Source of the DNA: Phaeotremella fagi
Lineage: Eukaryota; Basidiomycota; Tremellomycetes; Tremellales; Phaeotremellaceae
Length of the DNA stretch: 64,000 nucleotides
Assembly: GCA_001599715.1 (NCBI GenBank)
Contig: BCHU01000001.1
Coordinates: forward strand, 1,411,634-1,475,633
Direction of reading: 5' to 3'
Positions within the stretch are counted from its first letter, which is position 1; each line of letters opens with the position of its first letter. The position numbers and the translations under genes were made by a program. The notes beneath the pieces were generated by a model, which saw only the letters and a list, made by a program, of their open reading frames with translations, ran no database searches and was not told the origin of the DNA. Positions 12,124 through 24,002 of this stretch are shown in pieces.

Positions 12124-12939
12124 ATGTTTATGCGTTCCTATCTCGATTGGAAAAAAAGAACGATCTCAGTCCGAACAAATCCGCAAGACGGTTCTTACAT
12201 CAACGTCTTCAGAAATAACAACGATGGATTCTCGATCCCGGATAAAACTTTCTTAGAAAGTTTAGATGATCCTGTTAGGTTCTATAGCACGCTCACAGAA
12301 GTATTCTCTGGCCAAGGAGATGAAGAATCATTGGGACTGACCCAAGCTCGTACTATCCTCGAAAGGCTAGAAAGTGAAAATAGAGAGGTGGAAGATGTTC
12401 GAGGAGCTTTGAAAGGTTGGTTGGTTGAGTGTTGAGTCTCTATCGTTGGGAGGTTTGATGAGTGAGAGACAGAGATTATTACAGAGTACTCTGTCCTTGG
12501 TCTTGAGTCGATTCCAAGATAGTATCCCGATGGATCAGAAGAGTAAGTTGGATGACTATTGGTGAGTGTTTCACCCTATTGGTGTATACATATGTACTCG
12601 TACATTGCATAAGACTGGGACTGACGTCTTGGAAGTTACTCTCAAGTCGGGTTTGTCGTCGAAAATCTTATGCTTCTAGTTTCTCGACAACAGGAGAAAA
12701 CTACTAACCAGAAATCAGTCAATACAAAGGATCCACAAGAGAAGAGTATGCTCCTCGAGATTCAGCTTTCTGCAGCCAACCAAGAGATTCTAAGACTTCA
12801 AGAATTATTGAATGACAGATCTCAAAGTCGAAGTGTTACAGCTGGTAGGGATGAGGAGGACGATTGTTTGATGAAAGTTGAGGAGGAGGATGACGAGGGA
12901 TGCAGTGAGGTCACTCCGGGGTTTTCTGATGACGAATGA
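12124..12939 (+). CDS. Unrecognised coiled-coil protein, paralogue B, with frame break
   Basis: Diverged duplicate of the gene at 9426-10245. The open frame from ATG 12124 (MFMRSYLDWKKRT) stops at 12435. The frame that continues the similarity (LSLVLSRFQDSIPMDQKSKL, then DDY) is shifted by one base, begins around 12416 and runs to 12561. A GT-AG intron (12562-12635) at the same place and phase as in paralogue A, then exon 12636-12939, complete the coiled coil and acidic tail. The shift coincides with a GGTT x3 repeat (12415-12426); two copies would put the frames in register. Alternatively, a weak intron (donor GTTGAG at 12424, acceptor ending 12472 or 12484) joins the frames but removes about 14-20 residues that paralogue A retains. 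It may be a pseudogene, an assembly error or a poorly spliced gene. Confidence 0.55.
12415..12426 (+). repeat. GGTT x3 tetranucleotide repeat at a frame break
   Basis: Three perfect GGTT units sit where the reading frame of paralogue B changes. A change by one 4-bp unit shifts the frame by one. Confidence 0.8.
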
Positions 12940-13093
12940 GGAGTCACGTACAGTATTGTAAGAACCAATGGAAATCAAGATCGATAGCCAATAGGCGAAA
13001 TGCATTTCCGTATGATGTACTGTAGATATTCTAATTCTCTTATTGAATGAAACCAGAACAAGAGATGATTTTGAGTTAATCACTCAATCCAAC

Positions 13094-14482
13094 TCAAGCT
13101 CGAATTTCACTCTGCCCAACCTCCCCTTCAACAGGTGTTCCTCCACTGATAGTAGTATTTCCACTAGTCTTCATTTCATGTTCATGTTCATCTAAATGTT
13201 GAGAGACACCATTAACGATCCGAGTTTCTTCAGTTAGATAGATAGCTGGCCAGAAATAAGTGTAAACCGCAATACCAAGGAAGAGCGGTAGAGTATCAAG
13301 AGCCAAGAAATAAACTTCGTGAGTAGCCAGATAACCGATATATCTATGCATCAAATCAAGTCAGCTCACCAACCCAACACCAGCAAAGTGTAAAGAACAC
13401 TCACCCCTGACTAAGTTCGATAGTCCTATAAACACTTCTAACCATGAAACAAATACAAGTGAAACCCAAAGCGAAATGGAGAGGTCTCCAACCGTCTCTC
13501 ATCCAAACTTCGTTGTTCTGCGTTTTAACTCTGATGATAAAAGCAAGCCATAGTATGGTGAACAGAGCGAAAGAAGCCATTTGAGCGGCGATACCAGCTA
13601 AAAAGATTTTCGCTCCCAGTTGTGCAGTCGACACCTCTTTTGCCGTACTGAGACCACCGCCCGCAGCCTGAATTAAGAAAGTGATAACTGGAAGTGGAAG
13701 TCGTTAGCTTTCAATCGAGCAGCGATCTTTAAACGAATGAAGGAAAATGGAAGAATTTGAATTGTTGGAACATTACCACTTACCATCTGAAATGACGAAC
13801 ACCCAAGATACCAATCTAGGTTTCAGCGGTCTCAAATAATAACCAGCGTCTAAATGACCAACAATCCTTCCCAAGAGGATATAATCAGCTGCTAAAAATG
13901 CGCAAGGCTAATAAGAAAATAGTGGTGAATAATCAGTACAATACAAACTGTATTAATCGAGAAACAGCACAAAAACTCACACTCAAGACCACGAAGAGAT
14001 ACATGACAATGTAAAGACCGTTGGAATGGACGTTGTTCCTCAGAGGTATACGTAGAATTAGACCCAGGGCCTCACACCATGCTCCAATTACTAGACATAG
14101 GAAATATTTTCCTCCGTGACGATATAGACCTAGGTTTCTTTAGTTGGTATTGAAATTTGAGGGTGGTTTGACTTACGCCAAGAAAGTAGAGATGCTACTA
14201 TTACATATAGACCGAATGCTACACCATTGACAGCTAGGTTAGGCAGATAACGCAGTGGATTACATCTACAATGAAAAAGTTAAACATAAATTCCTTTCTC
14301 GATATGAAGAATCAACACTTACGTATCAGTTGCTGGGTCGGCCTAGAAAAGAATATTAATCAGCATTACGACAACAGTGGCATTTCGACACTTACATATT
14401 GATCAGGACAGACTTTATCAGCAGCATACACTGATGATATCGATAGCAGAGTTCCAAGAATGAGTGTTGATGGAGATATCAT
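13094..14482 (-). CDS. RTA1-like seven-transmembrane protein
   Basis: Member of the fungal RTA1 (lipid-translocating exporter-like) family: multi-pass plasma or internal membrane proteins linked to lipid asymmetry and drug or sterol-analogue resistance. The first exon (14482-14396) encodes a signal-peptide-like start (MISPSTLILGTLLSISSVYA). The second starts ADPATDT and leads to NPLRYLPNLAVNGVAFGLYV in the third, the usual RTA1 opening. Further hydrophobic segments follow, with the family-like ISD and AQLGAKIFLAGI stretches, and R-S-x-Y-R-x-I-E-L (MVRSVYRTIELSQG) in the penultimate exon. The C-terminal tail is hydrophilic and ends GQSEIRA. Several short GT-AG introns interrupt the gene. Substrate cannot be told from sequence. 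Confidence 0.9.
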
Positions 14483-14964
14483 GATGGACGAATTGGTTAT
14501 TGGTTGATTTTTTTTGTTGGGTTTTGAGTGAGATTCTTTGGAAGCGATGACGATGTGAAGCCGTTCTGGAAATCCTTGTCTTTCAAAACGAGAGTAAATC
14601 TATTCTATCTGTCTATCAACAATCTATCATCTATAAGTTATCTATCCATCATTCATCATTCAGAAATACAAGTAAACGGGCATCAACATCGTACCATGCT
14701 CGGCATTCTTAACGAATCATCATCATTGTTTTGAATCACTTAATTGCCCTTACGCCCTTGCCACCAAAACCCACTAAACTGGATTCCAACCCTGGTATCA
14801 CCCTGACATCGCCGTGAAAACACATGGCCACCGATGACAATTATTTTTTAAACATAACAAAATCACATAATTCATGTTGATCAGAGTTGGGATTCAATAA
14901 GAAAGAGATAACTAGAAACTAATTTTTAAGATACATAAAGTACATAACGAAACGCCGAACACTT
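14483..14964. other. Intergenic region between RTA1-like and eIF5 genes
   Basis: These 482 bp hold the promoter of the RTA1-like gene and the 3' flank of eIF5, with an ATCT-rich stretch at about 14600-14665. No gene seen. Confidence 0.5.
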
Positions 14965-16446
14965 TTACTCATCACTTTCATCACTCTCATCATCAGCTTC
15001 GTCAAGCCACTAAGAGAAAAGTTTTTTCATCAGCTTCAATTCCTATCAAAACCAAGAATCAACCTACCTTCAAGAAAGCTTCACTACTCTTTCTAACCTT
15101 TTTAGATCTTTCCTTGTCGACGTATTTCTTACTAACATGGGTTCCCCATTGCTTAACGACCTCTTCATCAAGGATATCAGCTTGATAAAGTGTCATCAAG
15201 ATTTTCGAGGTTGTCCCAGACGCAAGTAATTGATCAGAATTAGTCGAATAAGCGAGAAGACGTTCGAGACCACCTAAAAGTGATTTCTGGTGTTTTTCAC
15301 CGGTAACAAGCTAAGTAAAGTTAATATCCACCAGTTATAAATAACGACAAAGGTATACCTACCACTTGTAATAGATTTTGTCTTTTCTCAATTTCCTTGG
15401 CGACATCATCGGTGAAAAGCTTTTCACCAAGTTCGAGTAAAACCTTATGTTTACCGACAATATCCAATTCCTTGATTTTCTCAATGATAGCTGAATCCTC
15501 TGCATCTCTGTTATCCAAGATCCAACCCCCAAGAACGGCATAAGGTGAATCGGCATCTTCATCGTCCTCATCGCCATCAGCGTTGAGATCGATTTTACCG
15601 ACTTTAGCAAGTGTTTCGTCTGGGTTTTCAATGATTGGATCAGCACGACCAAGCATGGCGTCAATCTCTGTACCACTGGTTGGAACCTCTGCAGCCAAAG
15701 GAGTCCCACTTGGTGACTCAGGGATTTCGTCATCGCCTTCATCGTCTTCACCACCGTTTGTTGAAGCATCAAAAACGATTGGTCCACCGACATTAGCCTC
15801 AGCAGTCATTCCTTTCTTGCCTTTGCTTCCCTTTGTTGGTTTCTTGGGTGGATTTTTGGATATATAAGTAGCTAATTTATGTCTCATGTCGATATCGGTA
15901 TGAGCACCGCATGCTTTACAATCGCGATGAATGTTTTCGTTACGACCTTTTCCGGTTATGACAAATTCAGTCTCCGGGTTCTTGCATTTAGCACAAAGGA
16001 CGAATTTGTCAATGAAAACATCGAGAAGTTCACGAAGTCTATCGGTTTGATGAGCACCGTTGACAATGTATCGGTCATCGGCCATGGTGGTTTGAGCACC
16101 TAATTCGATACCAAAGAATTTGGTTGAGTCTGGAAAAAGTCAGTTTTCGTTCAATTTTGAGCATATGACACGTTTAACTCACAACTTGGTGGTCTGTTAA
16201 GAGCTCTTGCAACATCCTCCATGTTAGGAATGACGGTCTTGATACCGTTTCCTCTTCCCTCAATTTTCGTTGTAAGAACGGGCATCCTGTGAGGCGTTAG
16301 AATTTGGCAAAATTTAGTCGACAATTGCGATGACTCACTTATAACGCTAAAAATAATCGTCAGCATAAAACCCACAGTTGAGATTAATAAAGGACACTCA
16401 CATAGAATTTATCATCGACATCACGACGGATATTAACGGTCGCCAT
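14965..16446 (-). CDS. TIF5: Translation initiation factor eIF5
   Basis: eIF5 is the GTPase-activating protein for eIF2 in the 43S pre-initiation complex and acts in the cytoplasm. The N-terminus reads [18 protein letters not shown] (from an 8-nt microexon), [17 protein letters not shown]. Arg16, in the YRYKMP motif, corresponds to the family's catalytic arginine near residue 15. The zinc ribbon follows ([11 protein letters not shown] ... CKACG), then an acidic low-complexity linker. The C-terminal W2/HEAT region ends FLKW, then [13 protein letters not shown], the usual aromatic/acidic box that contacts eIF2beta and eIF3. Exon 1 is 16446-16402, the microexon 16346-16339, and exon 3 starts at 16286. 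The Met at 16085 often taken as a start lies inside the zinc-binding domain and is not the true start. Confidence 0.96.
16339..16346 (-). other. TIF5: 8-nt microexon of eIF5
   Basis: The exon CGTTATAA is flanked by introns of 55 nt (16401-16347) and 52 nt (16338-16287), both GT-AG with GTGAGT donors. It supplies codons for Arg, Tyr and two bases of Lys, restoring the conserved FYRYKMP motif. Skipping it shifts the frame. Confidence 0.9.
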
Positions 16447-17324
16447 ATTGGATAAATTAAAAGTTAGTTTAGGTTACGTCTAGAAAATTAACTGAAGTCA
16501 GCTATCGTCTTTCTTCCTACATTGAAATTAAATGAACTAATAGGTAAAAGGAGGAATGAAGGATTACTCTGTCGTCATGTCCACGCTTTTTCTGTGCGTC
16601 CACTTCGGCTTCGGAAAGAAGGACATGGAAAACGAAGAAACTTGTAGACTCCACACAAAACAAAAAGAAGCAAAACAGATAAAACGAAAGACATACATTC
16701 AACAGGTATGGGTAGGGCGTCGATGAAACTGATAATTGATTTGTTTCGAGGGCAGCATGAACCTGTGGGTGATCTGTAGTGTGTGTGGTCAGAAAGTATC
16801 CTTTTTAATCGAAAATGCCTCCGAACTGCCAATTCGATGTAGAGATATAACTTACGGAAACTGGAACAAATCTTGAATATGAATATACTCTAGTATAGTT
16901 TGAAAGATTAGGTTGATAGACGACCTTTTTTGACGATGGAAAGACGAAAAAAAGTAATCAAACGTGGATTGAATTCGGTAATTTGGTGTTAGTCGAATTT
17001 ATTGTATGATGTAGAAATTTGGGATCAGTTTCTACACTGTATTGGGTTGGGTGATTGTTACGAGTAGTTTATAAGATACTTGATAATTGTTAGAAGACAA
17101 AGTAAGTTGAAAGAGAAAAGAGAAAGTGAAAGAAAAGAGGAAGAGTGAAAAAAGAGTGACAAAGAAAAGAAAGAAAGAACTAGTCGTCTTGGATGTTTAT
17201 TCAATCCCTTCATTTAAGTAAGAGTAGCTTGTAAGCCAAATGCATAGAAAGCTACATATCCTATCTGACCAGCATGATAGAATATAATATGATAGAAAGG
17301 AAGATGTGGTATTAATCTAATCTA
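16447..17324. other. Intergenic region with long purine tract
   Basis: These 878 bp hold the eIF5 promoter or leader and the 3' flank of the MscS gene. The + strand has an almost pure purine tract at about 17098-17180, a pyrimidine tract in the eIF5 sense. No credible coding frame. Confidence 0.55.
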
Positions 17325-20300
17325 TCAAACACGTCTATTCACAGGTGCAGAAGTCATTTCAATACTTTCACCATTAAAAGGCGCATGTCCAACTCTCTGT
17401 CTAATTTCTACCCCAGGAGTGCCAACTCGACTAGGTGCAGCGGTTGATGTAGCCCCATCATCTAATTCATCGTTTTCGCCCCAAATATCTAATGCAAATC
17501 AAAAAAGGTAGTCAGTGAGAAAATTCAATTAATGTTGCAAGTGAGGTGAACATACCCTGTGAAGGATCGTTGATCGCTTGTCTCTTATCTGTCAATTTCG
17601 ATGCGTTGTTGATCGCTGCTATGGCACTTTGGAATGTTGGAGGTGGAGTTGGTGGTTTAGACGGTGTTTCAGCAGCAACAACATGTTCGTAAGGAACCAC
17701 TGGAACGATGATCAATCAGATGATCCTCATTTGGCAAGAAAAACAGAGATCTCGACGTACTGGTGTATTTGACCGGATCAGCTGGAGCAGGACTTGGATC
17801 ACCCGCACCCCCAGGTCCCCAAATCTTGATATCCATCAATCTAAGCAATATCATCAGTAACTGTTCAACCCAACAATATTAAATCAACCAACGTCATTTT
17901 AAGTGCACAAACCCATTTGTTTCTACGTTGAACTTTCAAAGCGCCTTGTTGCCAATTAGATTTATATCTTTCCAGAAGTCAATATTCATAAAATATTACA
18001 TGACCAAAGATCGACTCACTTGATATCAGCTTTCAGAACCATCTTTCCTTGTGCAGGGATATCGTCAACGATAACGTCGAATATTGGTAGATAATCTCTG
18101 GCGTTATCCTTGACAAATGCCAACATCCGAGAACGAAGGGCTTGAAGTGCTTCGAAACTTGTATCAAAGGCGACTTCAAATCTAGACGTTTATCAGTTTC
18201 CGATTGAAGTATCTAAATAATCCTGAACTTACGAGAAAGTCTCATGTGTAGGTCCAGATCTTCGTACTAATCATCGATGTAAATTATTAAATCTATTCTA
18301 CAACGAGGGGGAAATGATTGAACTTACCATTTTCGATAACCTTGGTCGACAAGATGTTATTACCAATCCAAACGAATTTCCCATCAACCCTCTTGAAGTT
18401 GGTTGACATCAATTGCATTTTGGCCACAGTATAACCCTGACCACTGATCACACAGTCAGTTGGTATCTCAGAAAAGCGAAAGACTTTACTTACTCAATAT
18501 CAACTCTATCTCCAACATCGAATGGATGTTTGACGAACAAGAAAATACAAGCCAACAAGATTTCTTGCATGGTCGAACCTATCAACCAAGATAAACCTAG
18601 AATAAAAGTTCCAGCGGATGTAACGAGGGTTGTCAATTTAGTAGTCTAATTTCATAATTGTCAAAAAGAAATTCATGGATGCGTCAAAGATATACTTACG
18701 ACCATGGCAGCCATGATTAAAATGATGATTGCGAAAACAATGACCATAAAGATATCATCCAAGCTGCCGGACATTCAGTAGAATCCTCAGAAAGATCTAA
18801 AGAACATACCGTCTAACGGCACCATCCAAATCTCTCATACTGGCTTCAAGACTCAAACGATCCCTGTGTAAAGACATGACAGCAGCCTCGATCTCATCAC
18901 GGGTAGCATCTCCATTTCCATCCCTGTCAAACACAGCAAAAGCAGCAACGGCAGTTTCAAGATCAGTGAAGCTGTATCAAGTCAGCGTCGGACATTCAGA
19001 CAACGTCATCAGACGAAAACTCACTATTTAGCAATATCCTCAATATCAACGTGATCAGCACCAGGAGCTCTGAAGGAATAGAACAATCGTCTAGCCAACT
19101 AGAAGTATCATATATTAGTCAATGAAATCAACGCAGCCAGTCATTGCACTCACAGCTTTACTTTTATTAGCAGAAGTTAATGCTGCCGTAACCTTGTTCT
19201 GAGGTGAATTGGTTTGCAAAACAGATTGTCCTGCCATTTCCGAGGCGACATTTCCAAGAGCGCTGCAGAGGTGTTAGTCGAGGCTGACTTGTATATAAAT
19301 TGTCACATACGTGGTAGTAGTTTGAGCGACTTCTCTGATACCCTTCAATGCTTTTCTGATCGCAAGTCGAGGAATTTGGGAACCTTTGGTTTTGGTTGAT
19401 CCAGCGTCTGTGAGGGTATCGCCTCTACCAGGGATCTACGATTTGTAAGATTGAATGATCCACTTGACCGATACAAACTTACATCGTGTGAATTGATGTA
19501 AAGAGTGGTGAGACATTTTATTTGGAATTTCTGATCCTTCAAACGATCTACAACAGCAACACATTTATCAGTTAATCTAATCGATCACCACTAGCAATAA
19601 ATTGTACTCACCTTCATATGAATCGCGATGGAATTGGAATCTAAAATACGATCAGCTACTGAATTGAAAAGACAAGAAAAGAATCGATAACCCACGCGAT
19701 CAATTGTATGATTAATTTCTCTGCACCATAAACTAAGGAAGACAGGAACAATCCAAACAAAAGACTGGCGATGATGGTCAAATTAGCCCTTGAATTCGAA
19801 GTATCGTCTCCGATATAATGATTGATGATGATCGGCGTGAATGATACCCAAATGGCTACACTCCAGATGATAAGTTTGGCGTAACTTCATGTCGATTAGT
19901 ATTATGGTATGGTAGATGTAAAGATCTGACTTACCGACCTAGATTTCTAACGACATCCGTATAACTTTTCGCACTTGGAATGATAGCTCCCACGATACTA
20001 TTCCATAACGACGGGATCATCATGAAGACCGCTGTTGAAGCCCAGAAACCGACCCAGAAAACAGTAAGCCAAATTGACCAATAGAGCTGAAAGTGTTAGA
20101 TTAGTGGATTGACAACAAGTATCGCTGTTGACTTACTAAACCAACACCCCAGATATTTCCATCTTTGGCAGCTGTAACACCGATAATTCCTGGAATCCAA
20201 AGAAGACCTGTGATAGGAAGGATATACAAAGCCCATCTAACTGCGATACCACGATTGAGAGCCCAATAATAAAGTCTACTCAGCTACAATTTCATTGGTA

Positions 20301-21284
20301 GTCAGTAAGCAGCAAACTGGGTAAGTAGATCACTTACTCTATTGGTACCAGCATCACCATCAGCGAAACGAAGATTCTCAACACTGGCTTGAGCGACATT
20401 ATAATCCTCCCATTCGGCTCGTTCACCCAATAAATCCCAAGAACCAGCTCTAGGAGATTTAGGTCTTTTATGACCCTTCTCTTTCTCATTAAGTCCGCCA
20501 GCTGCGTTGACGTTATTCGAACTGTTATTTCTTGAATCCATTTCAGTACGGGAGTTGTGAAGTGGTAAGAACGAGAAAGGTCTTTTCTTCTGAAGATTGG
20601 GAGTGTTAGTTCCTGAACCTCTAGGTGTTCCGGAAGGTGAATTAGCTCTGGATGAAGTCCCGCCTGGAGTTGTTATTGCGTCATTCAATGGGATTGTTGT
20701 GTATCCACCACCATTTCTGTTGTTACCAGGGAGGTACAAGGGATGAGCTGGATCGAGACGTGAAACTTGGGGTGCGGGTGGATAGTGAACATGTCCATTA
20801 CCACTTCCAGCTGTTGTTGCTGAATTAGCTCGTGAATTGAGTGGTGGTGCTAAAGCTGCTGATGGAGTTGGTAAATACGTTTCTGGGGTGTAAGGATTGG
20901 TCCCTCCAGCTCCTGGTGGTAGCGGAAACACATCAGAGGTTGCAGAATGAGGTTGTTGAAGATGGGTTTGGGAATCTGAACGAGCGAGATATCCCAGACT
21001 TGCATCTTCTGGATGAAGACTGTTGTCAATCGAGGCGTCTCTGTCCAGAAATGTCAGTTTGGAGGTCATGGATGAGCGCTTGACATGATACACACCTTAA
21101 ATGTGAGGATGGGGTGGAAGGCCCAAGATAATCTTGACCTAATGATTGAAATTCTCCTCTTTGTCTTTGCGGTGGGGAGACTGGTTGATTCTGCAGTTGA
21201 GTTCAGCGTTTGTTATATACTTGATAAAATCGTATATTTTCTTACCAGATAATCAGCTCTTTTGACACCGTCCGAGCTGGACAT
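17325..21284 (-). CDS. EF-hand mechanosensitive ion channel (MscS family)
   Basis: MscS-type channel of the fungal Msy1/Msy2 class, which releases osmotic stress on intracellular membranes, especially the ER. The start is [13 protein letters not shown] at 21284. A long Ser/Pro/Gly-rich cytoplasmic N-terminus follows (exon 21093-20302 region). Transmembrane helices lie in exons at about 20290-19560. A canonical EF-hand loop is encoded near 18890-18935 ([12 protein letters not shown]: Asp1, Asp3, Asn5, Asp7, Glu12). The pore helix and beta domain follow at about 18780-18000 ([13 protein letters not shown], then [20 protein letters not shown], then [10 protein letters not shown]). The C-terminal tail is Pro-rich and ends TSAPVNRRV. 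There are many short introns. Calcium regulation is inferred from the EF hand, as for Msy1/Msy2. Confidence 0.93.
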
Positions 21285-22069
21285 GATGGATGGGTTGCTG
21301 CTGATGACGAGTGCTCAAACGCGGATGAACGTAATGAAGAGAAGAGGTAGTTCTATCAGTGATTGCGTTGTGAATATGAATATTGATATGCTTATGAAGA
21401 TGAAGTTGAAAGTGAAAGTATATGTCGTGTATAGATGTATGTATCTTGGATTCCTCTGTCTACCTAAAATTCTTTACCTCCTTAGCTTTCTGCTGCACAC
21501 TACACTGCGCCCGGCTTAATGTTACCCTTAAAATAAACAACCTAAACGAAACGACGTCAACAGCACAGCTCTACTATCTTTTAAGTAAATTAGTCTAGTG
21601 CACATACACCTCTCATGCATATATACATCCTACTTAGTGGAGCATAATGTCTCATCCGTTGAGCTGAGCATGAAATAAACATATTATCTTGAATTTTCAC
21701 GCGCTCCACTTCGAAATTTCAAAGGGCAATCAAGGAAAATCGCATTTTGGGGACGGGGATGTTTCATCATCAGCAAATTTTTTAGGGGGTTGAGAGGGGC
21801 GTAATTGTGAATTTTTTGGATTTCGTTTCATGATGATCTAGATCTACATTGCGTAGTTATAAGTTATGACTCCCTTCGAGAACGCAGTATCTGTACCAAT
21901 ATATTTGAATTTATACCATCATCCCAAAATATATCTAAGCATATGAATGTATTATGCACTGTCCATGGAAAGCTCTATACGTGTATGAAATTAACACCCC
22001 AAGACACTCAAACCTCCTGATACTACCATGTATGAATATCAAACAACGTATCCCAGCCAAACAGGCAGT
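21285..22069. other. Intergenic region
   Basis: These 785 bp cover the MscS gene's promoter and leader and the 3' flank of the small secreted protein gene. No gene or clear motif. Confidence 0.5.
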
Positions 22070-22796
22070 TTAGTTGGCGACGGAATAACCGACAGAAGCT
22101 CCAACATTACTATTCTGAACGTTGAAATAAGACTTATCGGTGTTTCTATCGTAGAAAGCTGAACCCAAGGATTGATTAATTCGGACTGCACATTCAAAAA
22201 AGTATGACTCCACTCACCCACGCAGTTGTAGCTATCAGCATTTGGACCGCTTTGATAGTAATACTAATGAAAAGTAATCATTAAACAAAATTAGGGTTTT
22301 TTTTAGAAAGAAACACCTACAAGATTGAAAGAGAAGTATCTATTTCCAGAGTTGAAAGCGAATGTTGCGCAATTTGCAATAGCGTTGTTGAAGGAGGACG
22401 AACCAGGGATACTTTTAGATACAGGATTGTTGTTGGTGTTACCTAAAGATCAATTTGAGTTAGCTATCATGCATACCGAAAACCAATCCCAGAAGAAAAA
22501 GAAAATAACCTACCTGGATTGGCGATTGCTTCAGTCACACCACTTCCATAGAAATATTCACGATAATCAGCGGTATTGGATGAATCGAAGACATCTGAAT
22601 TAGGGGATCCACTAGGAGTCGCTCTTTTCAACGGGAAATCCCCACGAGCTTTGATTCGGGCAATGACATCTTCACGTGAAGTCTGTCTTTTGGTGGGTGC
22701 GACGTCTACAGAGTCAAGGTCGGTAGTAGTGTGTTCTATTCTTGCAGTCACTAAAGTAAGTGAGAAAAGGATCAACAAGGCTTTGGTGAAGAACAT
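22070..22796 (-). CDS. Small secreted protein
   Basis: The family is not recognised with certainty. Start MFFTKALLILFSLTLVTARI at 22796 is a classical signal peptide; the in-frame sequence upstream (METVSDSSPND...) would spoil it and is treated as leader. A KR dipeptide site (APTKRQTSRE) suggests propeptide processing. The mature part is Asn/Ser/Tyr/Phe-rich with two cysteines (NCATFAFNSGNRYFSFNL; SYNCVAFYDRNTDKSYF) and ends VGASVGYSVAN. Several GT-AG introns; the last joins GTG-G to CTTTCTAC. The pattern C-A-x-F-A-x-N ... YFSFNLYY ... N-C-V recurs in basidiomycete secreted or fruiting-body proteins as far as I recall, but no biochemical function is known to me. Extracellular or wall location is inferred. 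Confidence 0.75.
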
Positions 22797-24002
22797 TTTT
22801 TTTTTTTTCGTGTTTCTTAGATCGTTGGGGGAAGAGTCGGATACTGTTTCCATATCGTCCTTTATTAGTTAGACAAATGAAAAGAAAATCTCCTTCGGCC
22901 CAAGGACCATCTCGTTATCGTACCTGACATCTCTGCATCTTACTTTATGGGATCGAGATCGACTGAAAAGTCCGATTCCACTTTACCCAAATGAGAGAGT
23001 AAACTTGCAAACATTCAACATGAATCGTAATTTTACGGAATAATTGAGTTACAACCTAAAAAGCCACAACGAGGGCCTAGGACCTTTGCCGTAATTGTGT
23101 ACTTTACCTCCCTAGATCCCAAATTTGAGGTCACTACTGCCAAGTCCCAAAGGAAAGATTCTCTGAGAACCTCCCTTACATCTTTCTGTAGTCATTATAC
23201 CTAAGTAGAGAAAACTGTTTACATCAATCACTCCTTCCTTAAATGGATTTTTAATACGTAAAAACTGGTGAAAATCAACTTAATTGTGTACATAAGCAGA
23301 GAATCACCTAGATTTTGGGATTAGCAAGGCATTATTGCTGTAGGATCTTTGCAAAGTATGTTTGAAGGACTATGAAGGGTCCCATACAACTCCCTGGAGC
23401 GTAGTAAGACACCACTTTGTAGGTTAATACATGCCTATGCATAGCGATCTTCAGAGAGGATTTATCATGACATAAAGATTTGATTCCGTTCAGGGATTTA
23501 TCTCCACCTCATGGTTGTTCTCGACCATTTGGTAGTAAATCGAAAAGCTGAAAAGTTGATTTTCAGTGCTGCAATGGCAGCGCTGGATGGGGTGGAGGCT
23601 AGAGCAAAAATACGAAGGATGTCATACTGTACGAGTACTGAGTAAGATTTATAGGACAGGCGAGAATACAAGTAGGTGGGGAAATGAGAAGTATCGTGAA
23701 AGGATTTTTTGCATTCTAGTTCAAACTTCAAGTGAAACCAGAGAACATAAAACAAAAGACATTCTTAGATGAATTGACGTCCTCGATACCTGTTCCCACA
23801 GATGTTTGCAACTCTGAAAGCTTTTCTCATTGTTCATGAAACCCAACGAGGATTTTTCCAATTGCCACCAACCGCCACGCTCCATTCGCCACGCGTTGAT
23901 TGATTTTAATTTCTTGCCGCTAAACTAACTAAACATCTAAGTTCTCCACATCACAGTCAATTTGGGATAACCATTCTCACCTCCAAAAACCTCATAAACA
24001 TC
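22797..24002. other. Intergenic region with possible MCB element
   Basis: 1206 bp between two divergent genes with no supported gene. Near the CSE1 end the 8-mer CGCCACGC occurs twice (23873 and 23887), the second overlapping ACGCGT. Confidence 0.5.
23891..23896. promoter_or_regulatory. ACGCGT (MluI cell-cycle box-like) upstream of CSE1
   Basis: The hexamer lies 107 bp upstream of the CSE1 start codon. It matches the MCB core bound by MBF in yeasts and overlaps a second CGCCACGC copy. A single six-base match is weak evidence. Confidence 0.25.
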
